Source of the DNA: JAPLJC01 sp052326585
GTDB taxonomy: Bacteria > Desulfobacterota > Desulfobaccia > Desulfobaccales > 0-14-0-80-60-11
Length of the DNA: 64,000 bases
Assembly: GCA_052326585.1 (NCBI GenBank)
Contig: JBKQLU010000066.1
Coordinates: 1 to 64,000, forward strand
Direction: 5' to 3'
The notes beneath the pieces were generated by a model that ran no database searches, was not told the origin of the DNA, and saw nothing but the letters and a program-made list of their open reading frames with translations. Positions 48,179 through 57,330 of this stretch are shown here, piece after piece. Position numbers and translations under genes: made by a program. Position 1 is the first letter of the stretch; every line of letters starts with the position of its first letter.

Positions 48179-48816
48179 CCGCCTGCCTTATACTTTTCTC
48201 TCAAACGCGCCAGCTTCTCCACCTCGGAGGCTGACAAAGGCGACACCGCTCCCTGGAGCCGCGCCGCCAGGACAACCCGGGCGGTGTGTTCCAGCTTTTC
48301 CATCTTATTGTAAGCGTCCATCACATCCCGCCCCAAGGTCATGGCGCCGTGCCGGGATAAGAGGATAGCGTCAAATTCCTGGATCAAATCCCGGATGGCC
48401 ATTGGAACTTCTTCGGTGCCCGGGGTGGCATAGGCCGCGGTGGGAATTCCCTTCAGGGTAATCACCACCTCCGGCAAGATGGGTTCCAACAGGGAGATCC
48501 CCGCCAGGGTGCAGGCGGTGGCATAGGGGAGGTGGGCGTGCACCACGGCCCCGGCCTCCGGCCGCAACTCATAAACCAGCAGGTGCATGCGGAGTTCCGA
48601 GGTGGGCCGTCCCGTCCCGGCCAGCAATCGGCCTTCCAGGTCCACGGTGATCACCTGGTCCTCCGCCAGCATTCCCTTGTTCACCCCGCTGGGGGTGAGG
48701 AGCACCCGGTCCCCCAGACGCACACTGACATTGCCGTCGGTGGCCGCCAGGTAATTTTTTTGGTGCAACATGCGGCAGACCCGAACAATTTCCTGCCTTA
48801 GCTGAGCTTGGCGCAT
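48175..48816 (-). CDS. Class II aldolase (fuculose-1-phosphate aldolase-like)
   Basis: 213 residues of the class II aldolase/adducin family. The zinc ligands are in VVHAHLPYATA (His-x-His) with a later His in LSRHGAMTLG; the catalytic Glu is in GRPTSELRMHL; SVRLGDRVLLTPSGVNKGML is the family N-terminal block. Relatives cleave fuculose-1-phosphate or 5-deoxyribulose/methylthioribulose phosphates to dihydroxyacetone phosphate and an aldehyde. It is located between an RpiR regulator and an omega-amidase, both on the same strand. Salvage of 5-deoxyadenosine or methylthioadenosine is a reasonable but unproven hypothesis. Confidence 0.86.
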   Translation of the reverse strand: MRQAQLRQEIVRVCRMLHQKNYLAATDGNVSVRLGDRVLLTPSGVNKGMLAEDQVITVDLEGRLLAGTGRPTSELRMHLLVYELRPEAGAVVHAHLPYATACTLAGISLLEPILPEVVITLKGIPTAAYATPGTEEVPMAIRDLIQEFDAILLSRHGAMTLGRDVMDAYNKMEKLEHTARVVLAARLQGAVSPLSASEVEKLARLREKYKAGG

Positions 48817-48840
48817 CGTGGTCGGTCCTGTCCGGAAAAA

Positions 48841-49704
48841 TTAAGCGGGCCCCGAGAGGGCTCTCTCGATCTTGGCCAGATTGGCCCGGGCCTCATCAGG
48901 CCGGGTCTGCTGCAGCAGGGTGGCCAGGCTGTCGATGATGGAGATCTGGCTGGGAAAGGCGGCCAGGCTGTCCGGGACCGCGGTCATCTCCCGGACCGCG
49001 GTCACCAGCGCCAGATCCGCCACCCGGCATAGGGGAGCCAAAGGGTTGCTGGTGACGGCCAGGACCCGGGCCCCGCTCTCTTTGACCACCTGGGCCGCGG
49101 CCAGGATTCCCTGGGTACTACCCGAGTGGGAGATGGCCAGCAGGGCGTCCTCCCTCTCCAACAGGGCCGCGCCAACGGCCATCTGATAGCTCTCGGTAAA
49201 GCAGCGCAGGTCCAGCCCCAGGGGAGCGAAGCGAATGGCGGCATATTGCGCCGCCAGTCCCGAGCCTCGCAGGCCGCCAATGATCAGCCGCCGGCAGTTT
49301 CCCAGGAGTTCTCCGGCCTGGAGCAACTGCTGCATCTCCAAAATTTCCAAGGTTTCCTCCAGGGCGGTGAGGTTGACCTTGAAGATCCAACGCACCAGGG
49401 TGGCGGGACCCGCGTCTTTCCGCGGCCGCGGTGACGGCGTCACCAGTTCCCGGGCCAGGGCGATCTTGAAACCTTGAAAACCCTTAAAACCCAGGGCGCG
49501 GCAGAAGCGCATGACGGTGGCCTCGCTGACCCCGGCGGCCGCCGCCACTTCATTGACCGTGGCATAGATGGCCATTTCCGGCTGCCCCAGGATCAGGTTC
49601 GCCACTTTCTGCAAGGCCGCTTTCAGGGAAGGATAAACCCCTCGCAGGCGGATCAAGGCGCCGCCCTGAAGGTCCCGGCCCCTATCCCCCAGTGTGGGTG
49701 CCAT
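48841..49704 (-). CDS. RpiR/MurR-family transcriptional regulator
   Basis: 287 residues: an N-terminal RpiR helix-turn-helix (TVNEVAAAAGVSEATVMRFCRALGFKGFQGFK, about 48-80) and a C-terminal SIS sugar-phosphate-binding domain (GGLRGSGLAAQYAAIRFAPLGL, then AISHSGSTQGILAAAQVVKESGARVLAVTSN). It should sense a phosphosugar and control the downstream aldolase and omega-amidase, 24 bases away. AAAGGAG lies eight bases before the ATG. The upstream gap carries an AT-rich block (about 49733-49762) with TATTAT and TATACT boxes and partial dyad symmetry, a plausible autoregulatory site. Confidence 0.9.
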   Translation of the reverse strand: MAPTLGDRGRDLQGGALIRLRGVYPSLKAALQKVANLILGQPEMAIYATVNEVAAAAGVSEATVMRFCRALGFKGFQGFKIALARELVTPSPRPRKDAGPATLVRWIFKVNLTALEETLEILEMQQLLQAGELLGNCRRLIIGGLRGSGLAAQYAAIRFAPLGLDLRCFTESYQMAVGAALLEREDALLAISHSGSTQGILAAAQVVKESGARVLAVTSNPLAPLCRVADLALVTAVREMTAVPDSLAAFPSQISIIDSLATLLQQTRPDEARANLAKIERALSGPA

Positions 49705-49820
49705 GGGCAGGTCTCCTTTGGGAATCTAGACCAGTATAATACAATATATTTTATATTTTTTAGCCATCATTTCCACGGCCATCTTCCCCCGCACGCGCAT
49801 TTTTACGGCGGCGGCCCTCC

Positions 49821-51290
49821 CTACTCCAGCAAGCGGCGCACCAGCCTGAGGGCCTCTTCCCGGGTGCGCACCATTCCTTCCCACTGGGCCTCCTGCACCG
49901 CGGTCAACAGGTGCCGGAAGCGAGGGCCAGGTTCCAGGTGAAATTCCCGGATCAGGTCGTCACCGCCAAGCAGCCGGGGCAGGGATTCCTGGGGTTCCAG
50001 CTTCTCCTTGAGGAAACGCAGGGCCTCATCCGCCAGTTCGGCCAACACCGCCTCGGAATCCGAGGGTTTCATCTCTCCCTGACCCGCCAGGCTGTCGGCC
50101 ATGGCCAGGGCAAAGAGGCCGGGCAACTCGGGGCGCGCCGCCCGCACCATCCGTCCCAGGGCCCGGAAACTCAGTTCCCGCTGCCGAAAGGCGGGGAGCA
50201 GCAGAAAAGGGCGCATATGCAGGCCGATAAGGGTGTTCACCGTCTGCGCTTCCGCGGCGCTCAGACGCAGCCTCTGGGCCACCCCGGCAAAGATCTCCGT
50301 CCCCAGCTTCTCATGAAAATAGAAGGTATAACGGTCCGGATCGCGGCGTCGCTCCTGGACCCCGGGTTTACCGGCGTCATGGAACAGGGCCGCCAGCTTG
50401 ACCAGGGCCGGCCAGGGCGGCGCCCCGGCCGCGGCCACCGCCACCGCCATTTCCCCAAAGTGCCGCCCAGGCTCCGCCAGCACCCCCTCCAGGTGCAGCA
50501 CCGTAGCCAGAGAGTGCTGAAACACGTCCAGGTGGTGATAACCACTCTGATCCACCCCTTTCAGCTCTTCCAGCTCTGGAAAAATCCGGGTGAGGAGGCC
50601 GGCTCGATCCATCCGGGCCAGGATGGGGGCGGCCCGGGGCGCTCCCAGCAGGATAAACAGCTCCTGGTGAACCCGCTCCCCGGCAACCCGAGAGAATTCC
50701 TGTACCAGTCCGGCGATGGCGGCCTCGGTCTCCGGCGTCAGCTCCAGGCCGTGGGTGGCGGCAAACCGGTAAGCCCGCAGCAGCCGCAACGGATCCGCAG
50801 CCAGATTCTGCGCCGCTACCATCCGGATCAGCCCCCGGGACAAATCCTCCAGGCCTCCCAGGGGATCGAGGACCATAAGGGACGCCCGGCCCACGATGGC
50901 GTCCAGGTCCAGGGCCACCGCATTGATGGTGAAATCCCGGCCCCTCAGATCCCCTTCCAGTCCGGGGGCCCGGAACTCGGCCAGGTCCAGGATCTCTCCC
51001 CGGCAGACCACCCGGGCGGTGCGCTCTCCTTCGTCCAGGAGCACAAAGGTCCCGTCCAGGGCGCCGGCCAGCTCCCGGGCCAGTTCCAGGGTTTGCCCCG
51101 AGACCGCCAGGTCAAGATCCGGCGCGGTCCGCCCCAGGGCCAACTCCCGCACCGACCCCCCCACCAGATAGACCTTGGCCTTCCGGGCCGCCGCCAGCTC
51201 CTGCAACACTCGCAAAGAGCGCTGCCCTGCCAGCCGGTGGGCGCCCGTTAGAAGCTCTTGGCGAAGGGCATTGACGGTATTCTCAGACAT
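49821..51290 (-). CDS. cca: CCA-adding enzyme / poly(A) polymerase with HD domain
   Basis: 489 residues from the ATG at 51290 (MSENTVNALRQ); a TTG 12 bases upstream is less likely. The nucleotidyltransferase head has KVYLVGGSVRELALGRTAPDLDLAV (about 38-62) with its metal-binding Asp pair, then RDFTINAVALDLD, and the RNA-binding neck DPLRLLRAYRFAATHGLEL. An HD phosphohydrolase domain follows (LVKLAALFHDAGKPGVQERR, about 300). The protein completes tRNA 3' CCA ends or adds poly(A); the HD domain usually repairs 2',3'-cyclic phosphate ends. It lies divergent from the HtrA-like gene. Confidence 0.9.
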   Translation of the reverse strand: MSENTVNALRQELLTGAHRLAGQRSLRVLQELAAARKAKVYLVGGSVRELALGRTAPDLDLAVSGQTLELARELAGALDGTFVLLDEGERTARVVCRGEILDLAEFRAPGLEGDLRGRDFTINAVALDLDAIVGRASLMVLDPLGGLEDLSRGLIRMVAAQNLAADPLRLLRAYRFAATHGLELTPETEAAIAGLVQEFSRVAGERVHQELFILLGAPRAAPILARMDRAGLLTRIFPELEELKGVDQSGYHHLDVFQHSLATVLHLEGVLAEPGRHFGEMAVAVAAAGAPPWPALVKLAALFHDAGKPGVQERRRDPDRYTFYFHEKLGTEIFAGVAQRLRLSAAEAQTVNTLIGLHMRPFLLLPAFRQRELSFRALGRMVRAARPELPGLFALAMADSLAGQGEMKPSDSEAVLAELADEALRFLKEKLEPQESLPRLLGGDDLIREFHLEPGPRFRHLLTAVQEAQWEGMVRTREEALRLVRRLLE

Positions 51291-51524
51291 CCTGAACCAC
51301 AATCACCTGGTCAGAGAGACGAGTCCCGGCGGTTTAAACCCCAGCCGGCCGGGAATTCACTATCCGGCCCAGCCAGTTTTGTTTACCACATATTTAAAGA
51401 TAATCATTTCATTATCCCGGCGGCAGCGCAAATTTAGGTTATATTTATATAATATCCCTGTGAGTGGCAGCGCCACCTTACATTCAGGGTCACAGGCCTA
51501 CCCGATATATCTTTGGAGCATCTT

Positions 51525-52565
51525 ATGGAAGAGCAAGTGCGACGCACTTTGAATCTCATCTCAGGGGAGGACCTGGCCGCTAGTCTCCCTCCCGGCACTC
51601 AGGCCGGCCCCGGGGAGGGCTCGGACCTGGAACTCCTGGACGCTTACTCCCGGGCCATCGTCAAGGTAGTGGAGGAGGTGGGTCCCGCGGTGGTGGGCAT
51701 CACCACCGGCAGCCCGTCGCCCAGGCAGGCGGCAGAGCAGGCCGGGGCCGGTTCGGGGGTCCTCATCGCCCCGGATGGCTATATACTCACCAACGACCAC
51801 GTGGTGGCCCAGGCCCGGGTACTCCAGGCCACCCTGGAAGACGGCCGCACCCTGGCCGGCGAGATCGTCGGCACCGACCCCGCTACCGACCTGGCGGTGA
51901 TTCGGGTGAATGCCGCGGGTCTGCCCTTTGCCAGCCTGGGAGACTCCGCGGCCCTGCGGGTGGGCCAGGTGGTCATCGCCATCGGCAACCCCTTCGGCTT
52001 CCAGTCCACCGTCTCCACCGGGGTGGTGAGCGCCCTGGGCCGGGCCATGCGGAGCCGCGCCGGCCGCCTCATCGAGAATATTATCCAACACTCCGCACCC
52101 CTTAACCCGGGCAACTCCGGCGGGCCTTTGGTAGATTCCCGGGGCCGGGTGGTGGGGATCAATACCGCCATCATTATGATGGCCCAGGGCATCGGGTTCT
52201 CCATCCCGGCCAACACCGGCAAGTGGGTGGTGTCCCAACTGCTCATCCACGGCCGGGTGCGCCGGGGCTACCTGGGACTGGTGGCCCGGCAGCGGCCCCT
52301 GGAGCGCCGGCTGGTGCGCTTTCACCGCCTGAGCGCCGAATCCGTGGTGGAGGCCATCTCGGTGGACCCGCAAGGCCCCGCGGCCCAGGCCGGTTTCCGG
52401 GAAGGCGACCTCGTCGTCTCCATCAACGGCCAGCCTTTGATCAGCGTAGACGACCTGCACCGGTTCCTGGCCGAGTGGCCCATCGGCGAGCCGGTGACCC
52501 TCATGGTCATCCGGGGTCTGGAACGCCTGGAACTGCGGGTGCGGCCCCGGGAGGCCAAGGCCTGA
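51525..52565 (+). CDS. HtrA/DegP-like serine protease without signal peptide
   Basis: 346 residues from the ATG at 51525, which has GGAG six bases upstream (the ATG at 51513 lacks one). The chymotrypsin-like triad is His in ILTNDHVVAQA (about 90), Asp in DPATDLAVIRV (about 122) and Ser in PLNPGNSGGPLVDSRG (about 200). A single C-terminal PDZ domain follows (GPAAQAGFREGDLVVSINGQPL). Normally these proteases are periplasmic, but the N-terminus here (MEEQVRRTLNLISGEDLAAS) has no signal sequence or membrane helix. It may therefore act in the cytoplasm. A TATAAT box lies at 51448-51453. Confidence 0.88.
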   Translation: MEEQVRRTLNLISGEDLAASLPPGTQAGPGEGSDLELLDAYSRAIVKVVEEVGPAVVGITTGSPSPRQAAEQAGAGSGVLIAPDGYILTNDHVVAQARVLQATLEDGRTLAGEIVGTDPATDLAVIRVNAAGLPFASLGDSAALRVGQVVIAIGNPFGFQSTVSTGVVSALGRAMRSRAGRLIENIIQHSAPLNPGNSGGPLVDSRGRVVGINTAIIMMAQGIGFSIPANTGKWVVSQLLIHGRVRRGYLGLVARQRPLERRLVRFHRLSAESVVEAISVDPQGPAAQAGFREGDLVVSINGQPLISVDDLHRFLAEWPIGEPVTLMVIRGLERLELRVRPREAKA

Positions 52566-52700
52566 GCAAGCTGAACTGGGCCGCCCTCGCAGGCAGGACC
52601 ACGGTTTCTCATTGTCTTTTGCGCTCGAGATCAAGTAAGATCAAACCAGATCTTTTGTTGGGCATCACCAATCTCAGCTCCTGAAGGACGCCATCACCCC

Positions 52701-54068
52701 ATGTCCCGGGCCGGAAGACCGGTGTTTGTCTGCCAACAGTGCGGCCACCAGGCGGCCAAATGGCTGGGGCGCTGCCCCGAGTGTGGCGCCTGGAGCTCCA
52801 TGGCCGAAGAGGATATACCCCCGGTGGCTCCCGGCCTGGTGCAACTGCCGCCCCGGCGCGGCCAGCCCCTGCCCCTGCTGAACCTGCAGGCGCCCCCGGA
52901 GGTACGCCGGACTTCCGGCATCCAGGAGTTCGACCGCACCCTGGGAGGCGCGGTAGTCCAAGGTTCCGCGGTGCTGCTGGGGGGCGACCCGGGGATCGGA
53001 AAATCGACCCTGATCCTCCAGGTCATGGATCGGCTCAGCCGGGGAGGCCTGGTGGGCCTCTACATTTCCGGGGAAGAGTCCGAAGCCCAGCTCAAACTCC
53101 GGGCCAATCGCCTGGACCTCAGCTCGAGCGACCTCTTGGTGGCCACCGAGACCTGCCTGGAAAACATCCTCAAGATAGTGGAAGAGGTCCGGCCCGCCTT
53201 CCTGGCCCTGGATTCCATCCAGACCATCTACACCGCCACTATCCCCGCGGCCCCCGGCTCCCTGAACCAGGTGCGGGAGACGGCCTTTCGGCTGGTGCAG
53301 CAGGCCAAACTCACCGGGGTGGCCACCTTTCTCATCGGCCATGTCACCAAAGAAGGCGCCATCGCCGGCCCCATGACCCTGGAGCACATGGTGGACACGG
53401 TCCTCTACCTGGAAGGGGACCGCAGCCACGCCTTCCGGCTGCTGCGCACCGTCAAGAACCGCTTCGGCCCCACCCAGGAACTGGGGGTCTTTGAGATGCA
53501 GGAGGCCGGCCTCCTGGAGGTGGACAACCCCTCGGGCCTCTTCATGGCGGAGCGTTCCCTGGAGGTCCCCGGCGCCGCCGTGGTCCCCAGTCTCGAAGGC
53601 TCCCGCCCCATCCTGGTGGAGGTCCAGGCCCTGGTGTCCCCCTCCTCCCTGGCCCTGCCCCGCCGCCAGAGTATGGGGGTGGACCCGGGGAGGGTGTCGC
53701 TGCTGGTAGCCATCCTCGAAAAGCGGGTGGGACTGGGCTTGAGCGGCCAGGACCTCTACGTCAACGTGGCGGGCGGCGTCCGCCTCACCGAACCGGCCTC
53801 GGACCTGGGGGTCTCCCTGGCCGTGGCCTCCTCCTTTCTGGAGCGGGCCCTGCCCGCGGACACCCTGATCTTCGGAGAAGTGGGCCTCACCGGCGAGGTC
53901 CGGGCGGTGAGCGCCCCGGAAGTGCGCCTCAAGGAAGGCGCCAAATTGGGGTTCCGTAGGGCCCTCCTGGCCCTGCGCCAGAAAGAGCACCTGGGGGACT
54001 ACCCCGGGCTGGAACTCCTGGGGGTGGAGACCCTGGCCGCGGCCATCCGCAGCCTGTTTCCCAAGTGA
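52701..54068 (+). CDS. radA: DNA repair protein RadA
   Basis: 455 residues. The N-terminal zinc finger is CQQCGHQAAKWLGRCPECGAWSS (residues 10-32), the RecA-like ATPase has Walker A LLGGDPGIGKSTLIL (about 93-107) and Walker B FLALDSIQTI, and the RadA-specific KNRFG motif is present (VKNRFGPTQELG, about 253). A Lon-protease-like C-terminal domain ends the protein. RadA migrates branches in recombination intermediates with RecA. Length is normal. It follows the HtrA-like gene by about 135 bases on the same strand. No residue of note is missing. Confidence 0.95.
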   Translation: MSRAGRPVFVCQQCGHQAAKWLGRCPECGAWSSMAEEDIPPVAPGLVQLPPRRGQPLPLLNLQAPPEVRRTSGIQEFDRTLGGAVVQGSAVLLGGDPGIGKSTLILQVMDRLSRGGLVGLYISGEESEAQLKLRANRLDLSSSDLLVATETCLENILKIVEEVRPAFLALDSIQTIYTATIPAAPGSLNQVRETAFRLVQQAKLTGVATFLIGHVTKEGAIAGPMTLEHMVDTVLYLEGDRSHAFRLLRTVKNRFGPTQELGVFEMQEAGLLEVDNPSGLFMAERSLEVPGAAVVPSLEGSRPILVEVQALVSPSSLALPRRQSMGVDPGRVSLLVAILEKRVGLGLSGQDLYVNVAGGVRLTEPASDLGVSLAVASSFLERALPADTLIFGEVGLTGEVRAVSAPEVRLKEGAKLGFRRALLALRQKEHLGDYPGLELLGVETLAAAIRSLFPK

Positions 54069-54217
54069 TCAGAGAAATTTTTGGCGGCAGGCCCCGGAAT
54101 TTCATCACGGCCCAGAGGCCCATCCCGACCCGGATAGGTTATTGGTTACAGTGGCAAAGGCTTCCAGCCTGTGACCCGGTCGCCCTGAAAAGACCAAATA
54201 TTTTGTTCGCATAAGGC

Positions 54218-54282
54218 GGCGGGCACAGCCCGCCCTAGAAGCGGTTAGAAGAAGGGATTTGATAGGGCGGCCTGTGGCCGCC
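54218..54282. repeat. Two neighbouring REP-like GC hairpins
   Basis: GGCGGGC-ACA-GCCCGCC (54218-54234) and GGCGGCC-TGT-GGCCGCC (54266-54282), each a perfect 7-bp stem with a 3-base loop, between radA and the 81-residue protein. Neither has a U-run. Such paired short palindromes are typical of repetitive extragenic elements. Confidence 0.5.
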
Positions 54283-54345
54283 GAGCATCGGCTTCACTTG
54301 AAGGCAACCCCCGGAGACCAACAGAAGAATCGAGGAGCGATCGCC

Positions 54346-54591
54346 ATGACCGATATGAAAAGCGAGATTCAGAAGGCCTTTGACATGGTGGACCGGCGGC
54401 AGAACGACGCCGCCTTGCAGGTCATCGAAGCAATCCTGGCGAGTCTTTCGCCGCCCAACCGGGTGGAGATTCCCGCGGCCCGGCCCACCATCTACGACTG
54501 GCTGCAAAAGGCCAGACGAAGCCTGGCCGGAGAACCCGAGATCGTGCCTCCCAAGGCCGCCCTGGGGAGCGCCCTGGCCCTGGTGCATTAA
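54346..54591 (+). CDS. Hypothetical 81-residue protein
   Basis: The start is at the ATG with GAGGAG eight bases upstream; the frame is open further upstream through the hairpin region but without a ribosome-binding site. The peptide (MTDMKSEIQKAFDMVDRRQNDAALQV, then PTIYDWLQKARRSLAGEPEIVPP) is predicted mostly helical and soluble. I do not recognise it. It lies between radA and the convergent hydrogenase operon, separated from the protease gene by 26 bases. Confidence 0.6.
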   Translation: MTDMKSEIQKAFDMVDRRQNDAALQVIEAILASLSPPNRVEIPAARPTIYDWLQKARRSLAGEPEIVPPKAALGSALALVH

Positions 54592-54617
54592 CCAGAGCGG
54601 CTCTCAGGCGCCGGCCC

Positions 54618-55259
54618 TTAAATTCCCTCCCCCCGACAGGGGGGCGGGAAGATCTTGTCGAGGCCGTGCTTCTCAAACCCCGCACCGTGGTCATTGCTCC
54701 CCTGCCCCTGGACCTCCTGGACTTCCTGCCATATCAGCCGGGCTGCCGCCGGGATGGCCTTAGCCACCGCCGCAGAAAGTCTTTGTCCGATGCCAAAGTC
54801 CTGGGCCTCGATGCCATAGACCACCAGAAAAGGCGGTAATTGCCGGAGCGCCTGCCCCAAGGCCACGGCCTGGGCGATACCCCAGGCGTGGGTGGAGGCG
54901 GCCGGAAATAGCTCTGCCGGCAAGGCGGCCTCATGCACCGGGAAGCGGTAAATCTTGCCGGGCGGACCGCCGCCCCGGACGGCGTCGGCCAGGATAACGG
55001 CGCCGGCCCCATCCCAGGCAGCCAGCAAATCGCTAATCGAGCCGGAGGTCTCCAAAACTGCCACCTGGGACCGATCTGGCTCAAAAAAAGCCGCATCTGT
55101 TGCAGTGGCGCGCCCTCCCGGGGCTGGAGCCGCCGGCCCGCCCCTACAGGCGCGAGTTGGTTTCAAAAGTCGGGCCACCAGGAGCCCGGCCGCGTCGTCG
55201 CTGCGCCACTCCTGGCCGACGCCGATGATCCGCAGTTGAAAATTCTGGGGAAAGGCCAC
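54618..55259 (-). CDS. NiFe-hydrogenase maturation endopeptidase
   Basis: 213 residues of the HycI/HyaD/HoxW peptidase family. The N-terminal RIIGVGQEWRSDDAAGLLVARLL is the family signature, with the nickel-binding acidic residue in the SDDAAG position, followed by GAVILADAVRGGGPPGKIYR and the His-bearing STHAWGIAQAVALGQAL. It cleaves the C-terminal peptide from the hydrogenase large subunit after nickel insertion. It follows that subunit's gene by nine bases, as expected. An insertion of about 25 residues (GGPAAPAPGGRATATDAAFF) makes it longer than most relatives. Confidence 0.88.
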   Translation of the reverse strand: MAFPQNFQLRIIGVGQEWRSDDAAGLLVARLLKPTRACRGGPAAPAPGGRATATDAAFFEPDRSQVAVLETSGSISDLLAAWDGAGAVILADAVRGGGPPGKIYRFPVHEAALPAELFPAASTHAWGIAQAVALGQALRQLPPFLVVYGIEAQDFGIGQRLSAAVAKAIPAAARLIWQEVQEVQGQGSNDHGAGFEKHGLDKIFPPPCRGEGI

Positions 55260-55268
55260 CGCGATCCT

Positions 55269-56558
55269 TTATTGCCGCTCCAGACGGATTTTCAAAAAAT
55301 GGGTGGCGCAGGAGATGCAAGGGTCGTAGTTGCGCACCAACTGTTCGCACTGCCAGGTGAGTTGGTCGTCAGGTAAATCGAGCCGCGGTTCTACGAACCT
55401 CCAGAGGTCCTGTTCGATGATCTTCAAGTTTTGGGAGGTGGGCGGCACGATCTTGGCCTTCAGGATGGCCCCGGAGCCGTCCAGGCGATAGCGGTGGTAA
55501 AGGAGGCCCCGGGGCGCCTCGGTAGCAGCGCAGCCTACCCCGGAGCGGGGCTCCACGGTAATTGCCGGTTGATCAGGCCGTTCGTAGGCCGCGATGATCC
55601 TTAGGGCCTCATCCACCGCGTAAACGGTTTCCACCGCCCGCACGATGATGCTCTGGAAGGGGTTGCGGCAATCCCGGCTCAAACCGGCCTCCGCAGCGGC
55701 TTCTTGGGCCAGGGGCGAGAGACGGTCGTAATTCAGATGGTAGCGGGCCAGGGGGCCGACAAAATAGGGACCATGGCCCTGACGCCGCGAGCGCAGGGCG
55801 TTGGAATAAGGGACCTGCTCCTCGGCAAAGTGGGCATCATAGTCCTGGACCGCAATATCCAGGCCCTTATTGGAGACCAGCCGTCCTTCGTTTAAGGGGT
55901 ATTCCGCGGCATGACGCAGGGAGACGAATTCATAATCCTGCTCAAACTCCGGCATGGGGAGGGCCGCCACCCAGCGCACCGTCTTCAGGGCCGCGTCCCG
56001 GGCCCACTTGAGTTCCTCCGCCAGCGGGGCCAGTTCCGCCTTGGTGGGCACCCGGTAGAAGCCCCCCACCCTGACGTTGATGGGATGGATCTCCCGGCCA
56101 CCCACCTGAGTGACCACCGCGTTGCCGATCTTTTTGAGCCGGAGCCCCATCTTGACCACATCCGGGTGGTCCTGGGCCAGCCGAATGGCGTCCTGGTAGC
56201 CCAGGAAATCCGGGGCATGCAGCAGGAAGATGTGGAGGGCGTGGGATTCGATCCACTCGCCGCAATAAAGGAGGCGGCGCAGGTCCCTCAGGGGGCCGGT
56301 GACCTTCAGCCCCATGGCGTTCTCCATGGCGTGCGCCGCGCTCATCTGGTAGGCCACCGGGCAGATGCCGCAGATGCGGGCGGTGATATCCGGGGCTTCG
56401 TCGAACTGGCGGCCTCTTAAGAAGGCCTCGAAAAACCGGGGCGGCTCGAAGATCTTCAGCTTGACTTCGGCCACGGCGCCGCCCTTGACCCGGAGGTACA
56501 GGCCACCTTCGCCCTCCACCCGGGTCAGGATATCGACCTTGATGGTTCTACTTTTCAT
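55269..56558 (-). CDS. hydA: NiFe-hydrogenase large (alpha) subunit, group 3b-type
   Basis: 429 residues from the ATG at 56558 (MKSRTIKVDILTRVEGEG); the frame is open to 56699, but that part lies inside the small-subunit gene. The nickel ligands are RICGIC (in ITARICGICPVAYQMSAAHAM) and the C-terminal DPCISCATHF, so all four Cys are present; the nine-residue tail FLKIRLERQ after the His is the expected peptidase substrate. The sequence belongs to the cytoplasmic bidirectional group 3 enzymes that couple H2 to NAD(P)H. It overlaps the small-subunit gene by 11 bases. Confidence 0.92.
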   Translation of the reverse strand: MKSRTIKVDILTRVEGEGGLYLRVKGGAVAEVKLKIFEPPRFFEAFLRGRQFDEAPDITARICGICPVAYQMSAAHAMENAMGLKVTGPLRDLRRLLYCGEWIESHALHIFLLHAPDFLGYQDAIRLAQDHPDVVKMGLRLKKIGNAVVTQVGGREIHPINVRVGGFYRVPTKAELAPLAEELKWARDAALKTVRWVAALPMPEFEQDYEFVSLRHAAEYPLNEGRLVSNKGLDIAVQDYDAHFAEEQVPYSNALRSRRQGHGPYFVGPLARYHLNYDRLSPLAQEAAAEAGLSRDCRNPFQSIIVRAVETVYAVDEALRIIAAYERPDQPAITVEPRSGVGCAATEAPRGLLYHRYRLDGSGAILKAKIVPPTSQNLKIIEQDLWRFVEPRLDLPDDQLTWQCEQLVRNYDPCISCATHFLKIRLERQ

Positions 56559-57327
56559 GGGCTTCGCTCTCCCGGCGGAACTCCGGGGCGTTGGCGTAGA
56601 ATTTACGGAAAGCCTGCACCAAACCCGCTTCGGAGACCCCAAAACGCTGACTGAACCAGGCAGCCAGGGAAGCGGTGTTGGGCGTCTCCTTGGGGCCATA
56701 GCAGCCGTAGCAGCCCCGGTGGTAGGTGGGGCACAGGGCCCCGCAACCGCCGTGGGTTACCGGCCCCAAGCATGGAGTGCCCATGACCATGACGCAGATG
56801 TTGCCCTGAGCCTTGCATTGCAGGCAGACGCTGTGAGGGGCCAGCCGCGGGGTGCAGCCGCTGAGATAGGCGCTGATCACCTCCAGGAGCTGTCGTTTGT
56901 TGATGGGGCAGCCGTTGATCTGGTAGTCCACCTTGATATGGGCCGACAGCGGCGTGGACTGTTCCAGGGTCTGGATGTATTCCGGATGGGCGTAGACTGC
57001 ATTAATGAAATTGTTAACGTTTTGGAAGTTGCGCAGGGCCTGGATGCCGCCGGAGCAGGCGCAGGTGCCCATGGCCACCAGGTATTTGGAGTCCCGGCGT
57101 ACCTTTTTAATGAGTTCGGCGTCGTGGGCCGTGGTGATGGAGCCGTCCACCAGGGTCAGGTCGTAGGGGCCCTTGCCCATGACCCGGGAGGCCTCGACGA
57201 AAAAGGCCAGTTCCACCGCGCCGGTGATGGTCAGCAGCTCGTCTTCACAGTCCAGGAGCGATAGCTGGCAGCCGTCGCAGGAGGCGAATTTCCAGACCGA
57301 AAGCCGGGGCTTTTTTTTCAAGGCCAT
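56548..57327 (-). CDS. hydD: NiFe-hydrogenase small (delta) subunit
   Basis: 259 residues. The proximal 4Fe-4S ligands are in KFASCDGCQLSLLDCE and GTCACSGGIQ, with GCPINKRQLLEV after them; a further Cys-rich region (CLQCKAQG, MGTPCLGPVTHGGCGALCPTYHRGCYGCYG) supplies additional clusters. This matches small subunits of group 3 hydrogenases (HydD/MvhG/HoxY-like). It starts three bases after the HydG stop and overlaps the large-subunit start by 11 bases. No Tat signal is present, so the enzyme is cytoplasmic. Confidence 0.92.
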   Translation of the reverse strand: MALKKKPRLSVWKFASCDGCQLSLLDCEDELLTITGAVELAFFVEASRVMGKGPYDLTLVDGSITTAHDAELIKKVRRDSKYLVAMGTCACSGGIQALRNFQNVNNFINAVYAHPEYIQTLEQSTPLSAHIKVDYQINGCPINKRQLLEVISAYLSGCTPRLAPHSVCLQCKAQGNICVMVMGTPCLGPVTHGGCGALCPTYHRGCYGCYGPKETPNTASLAAWFSQRFGVSEAGLVQAFRKFYANAPEFRRESEAHEK

Positions 57328-57330
57328 GGG

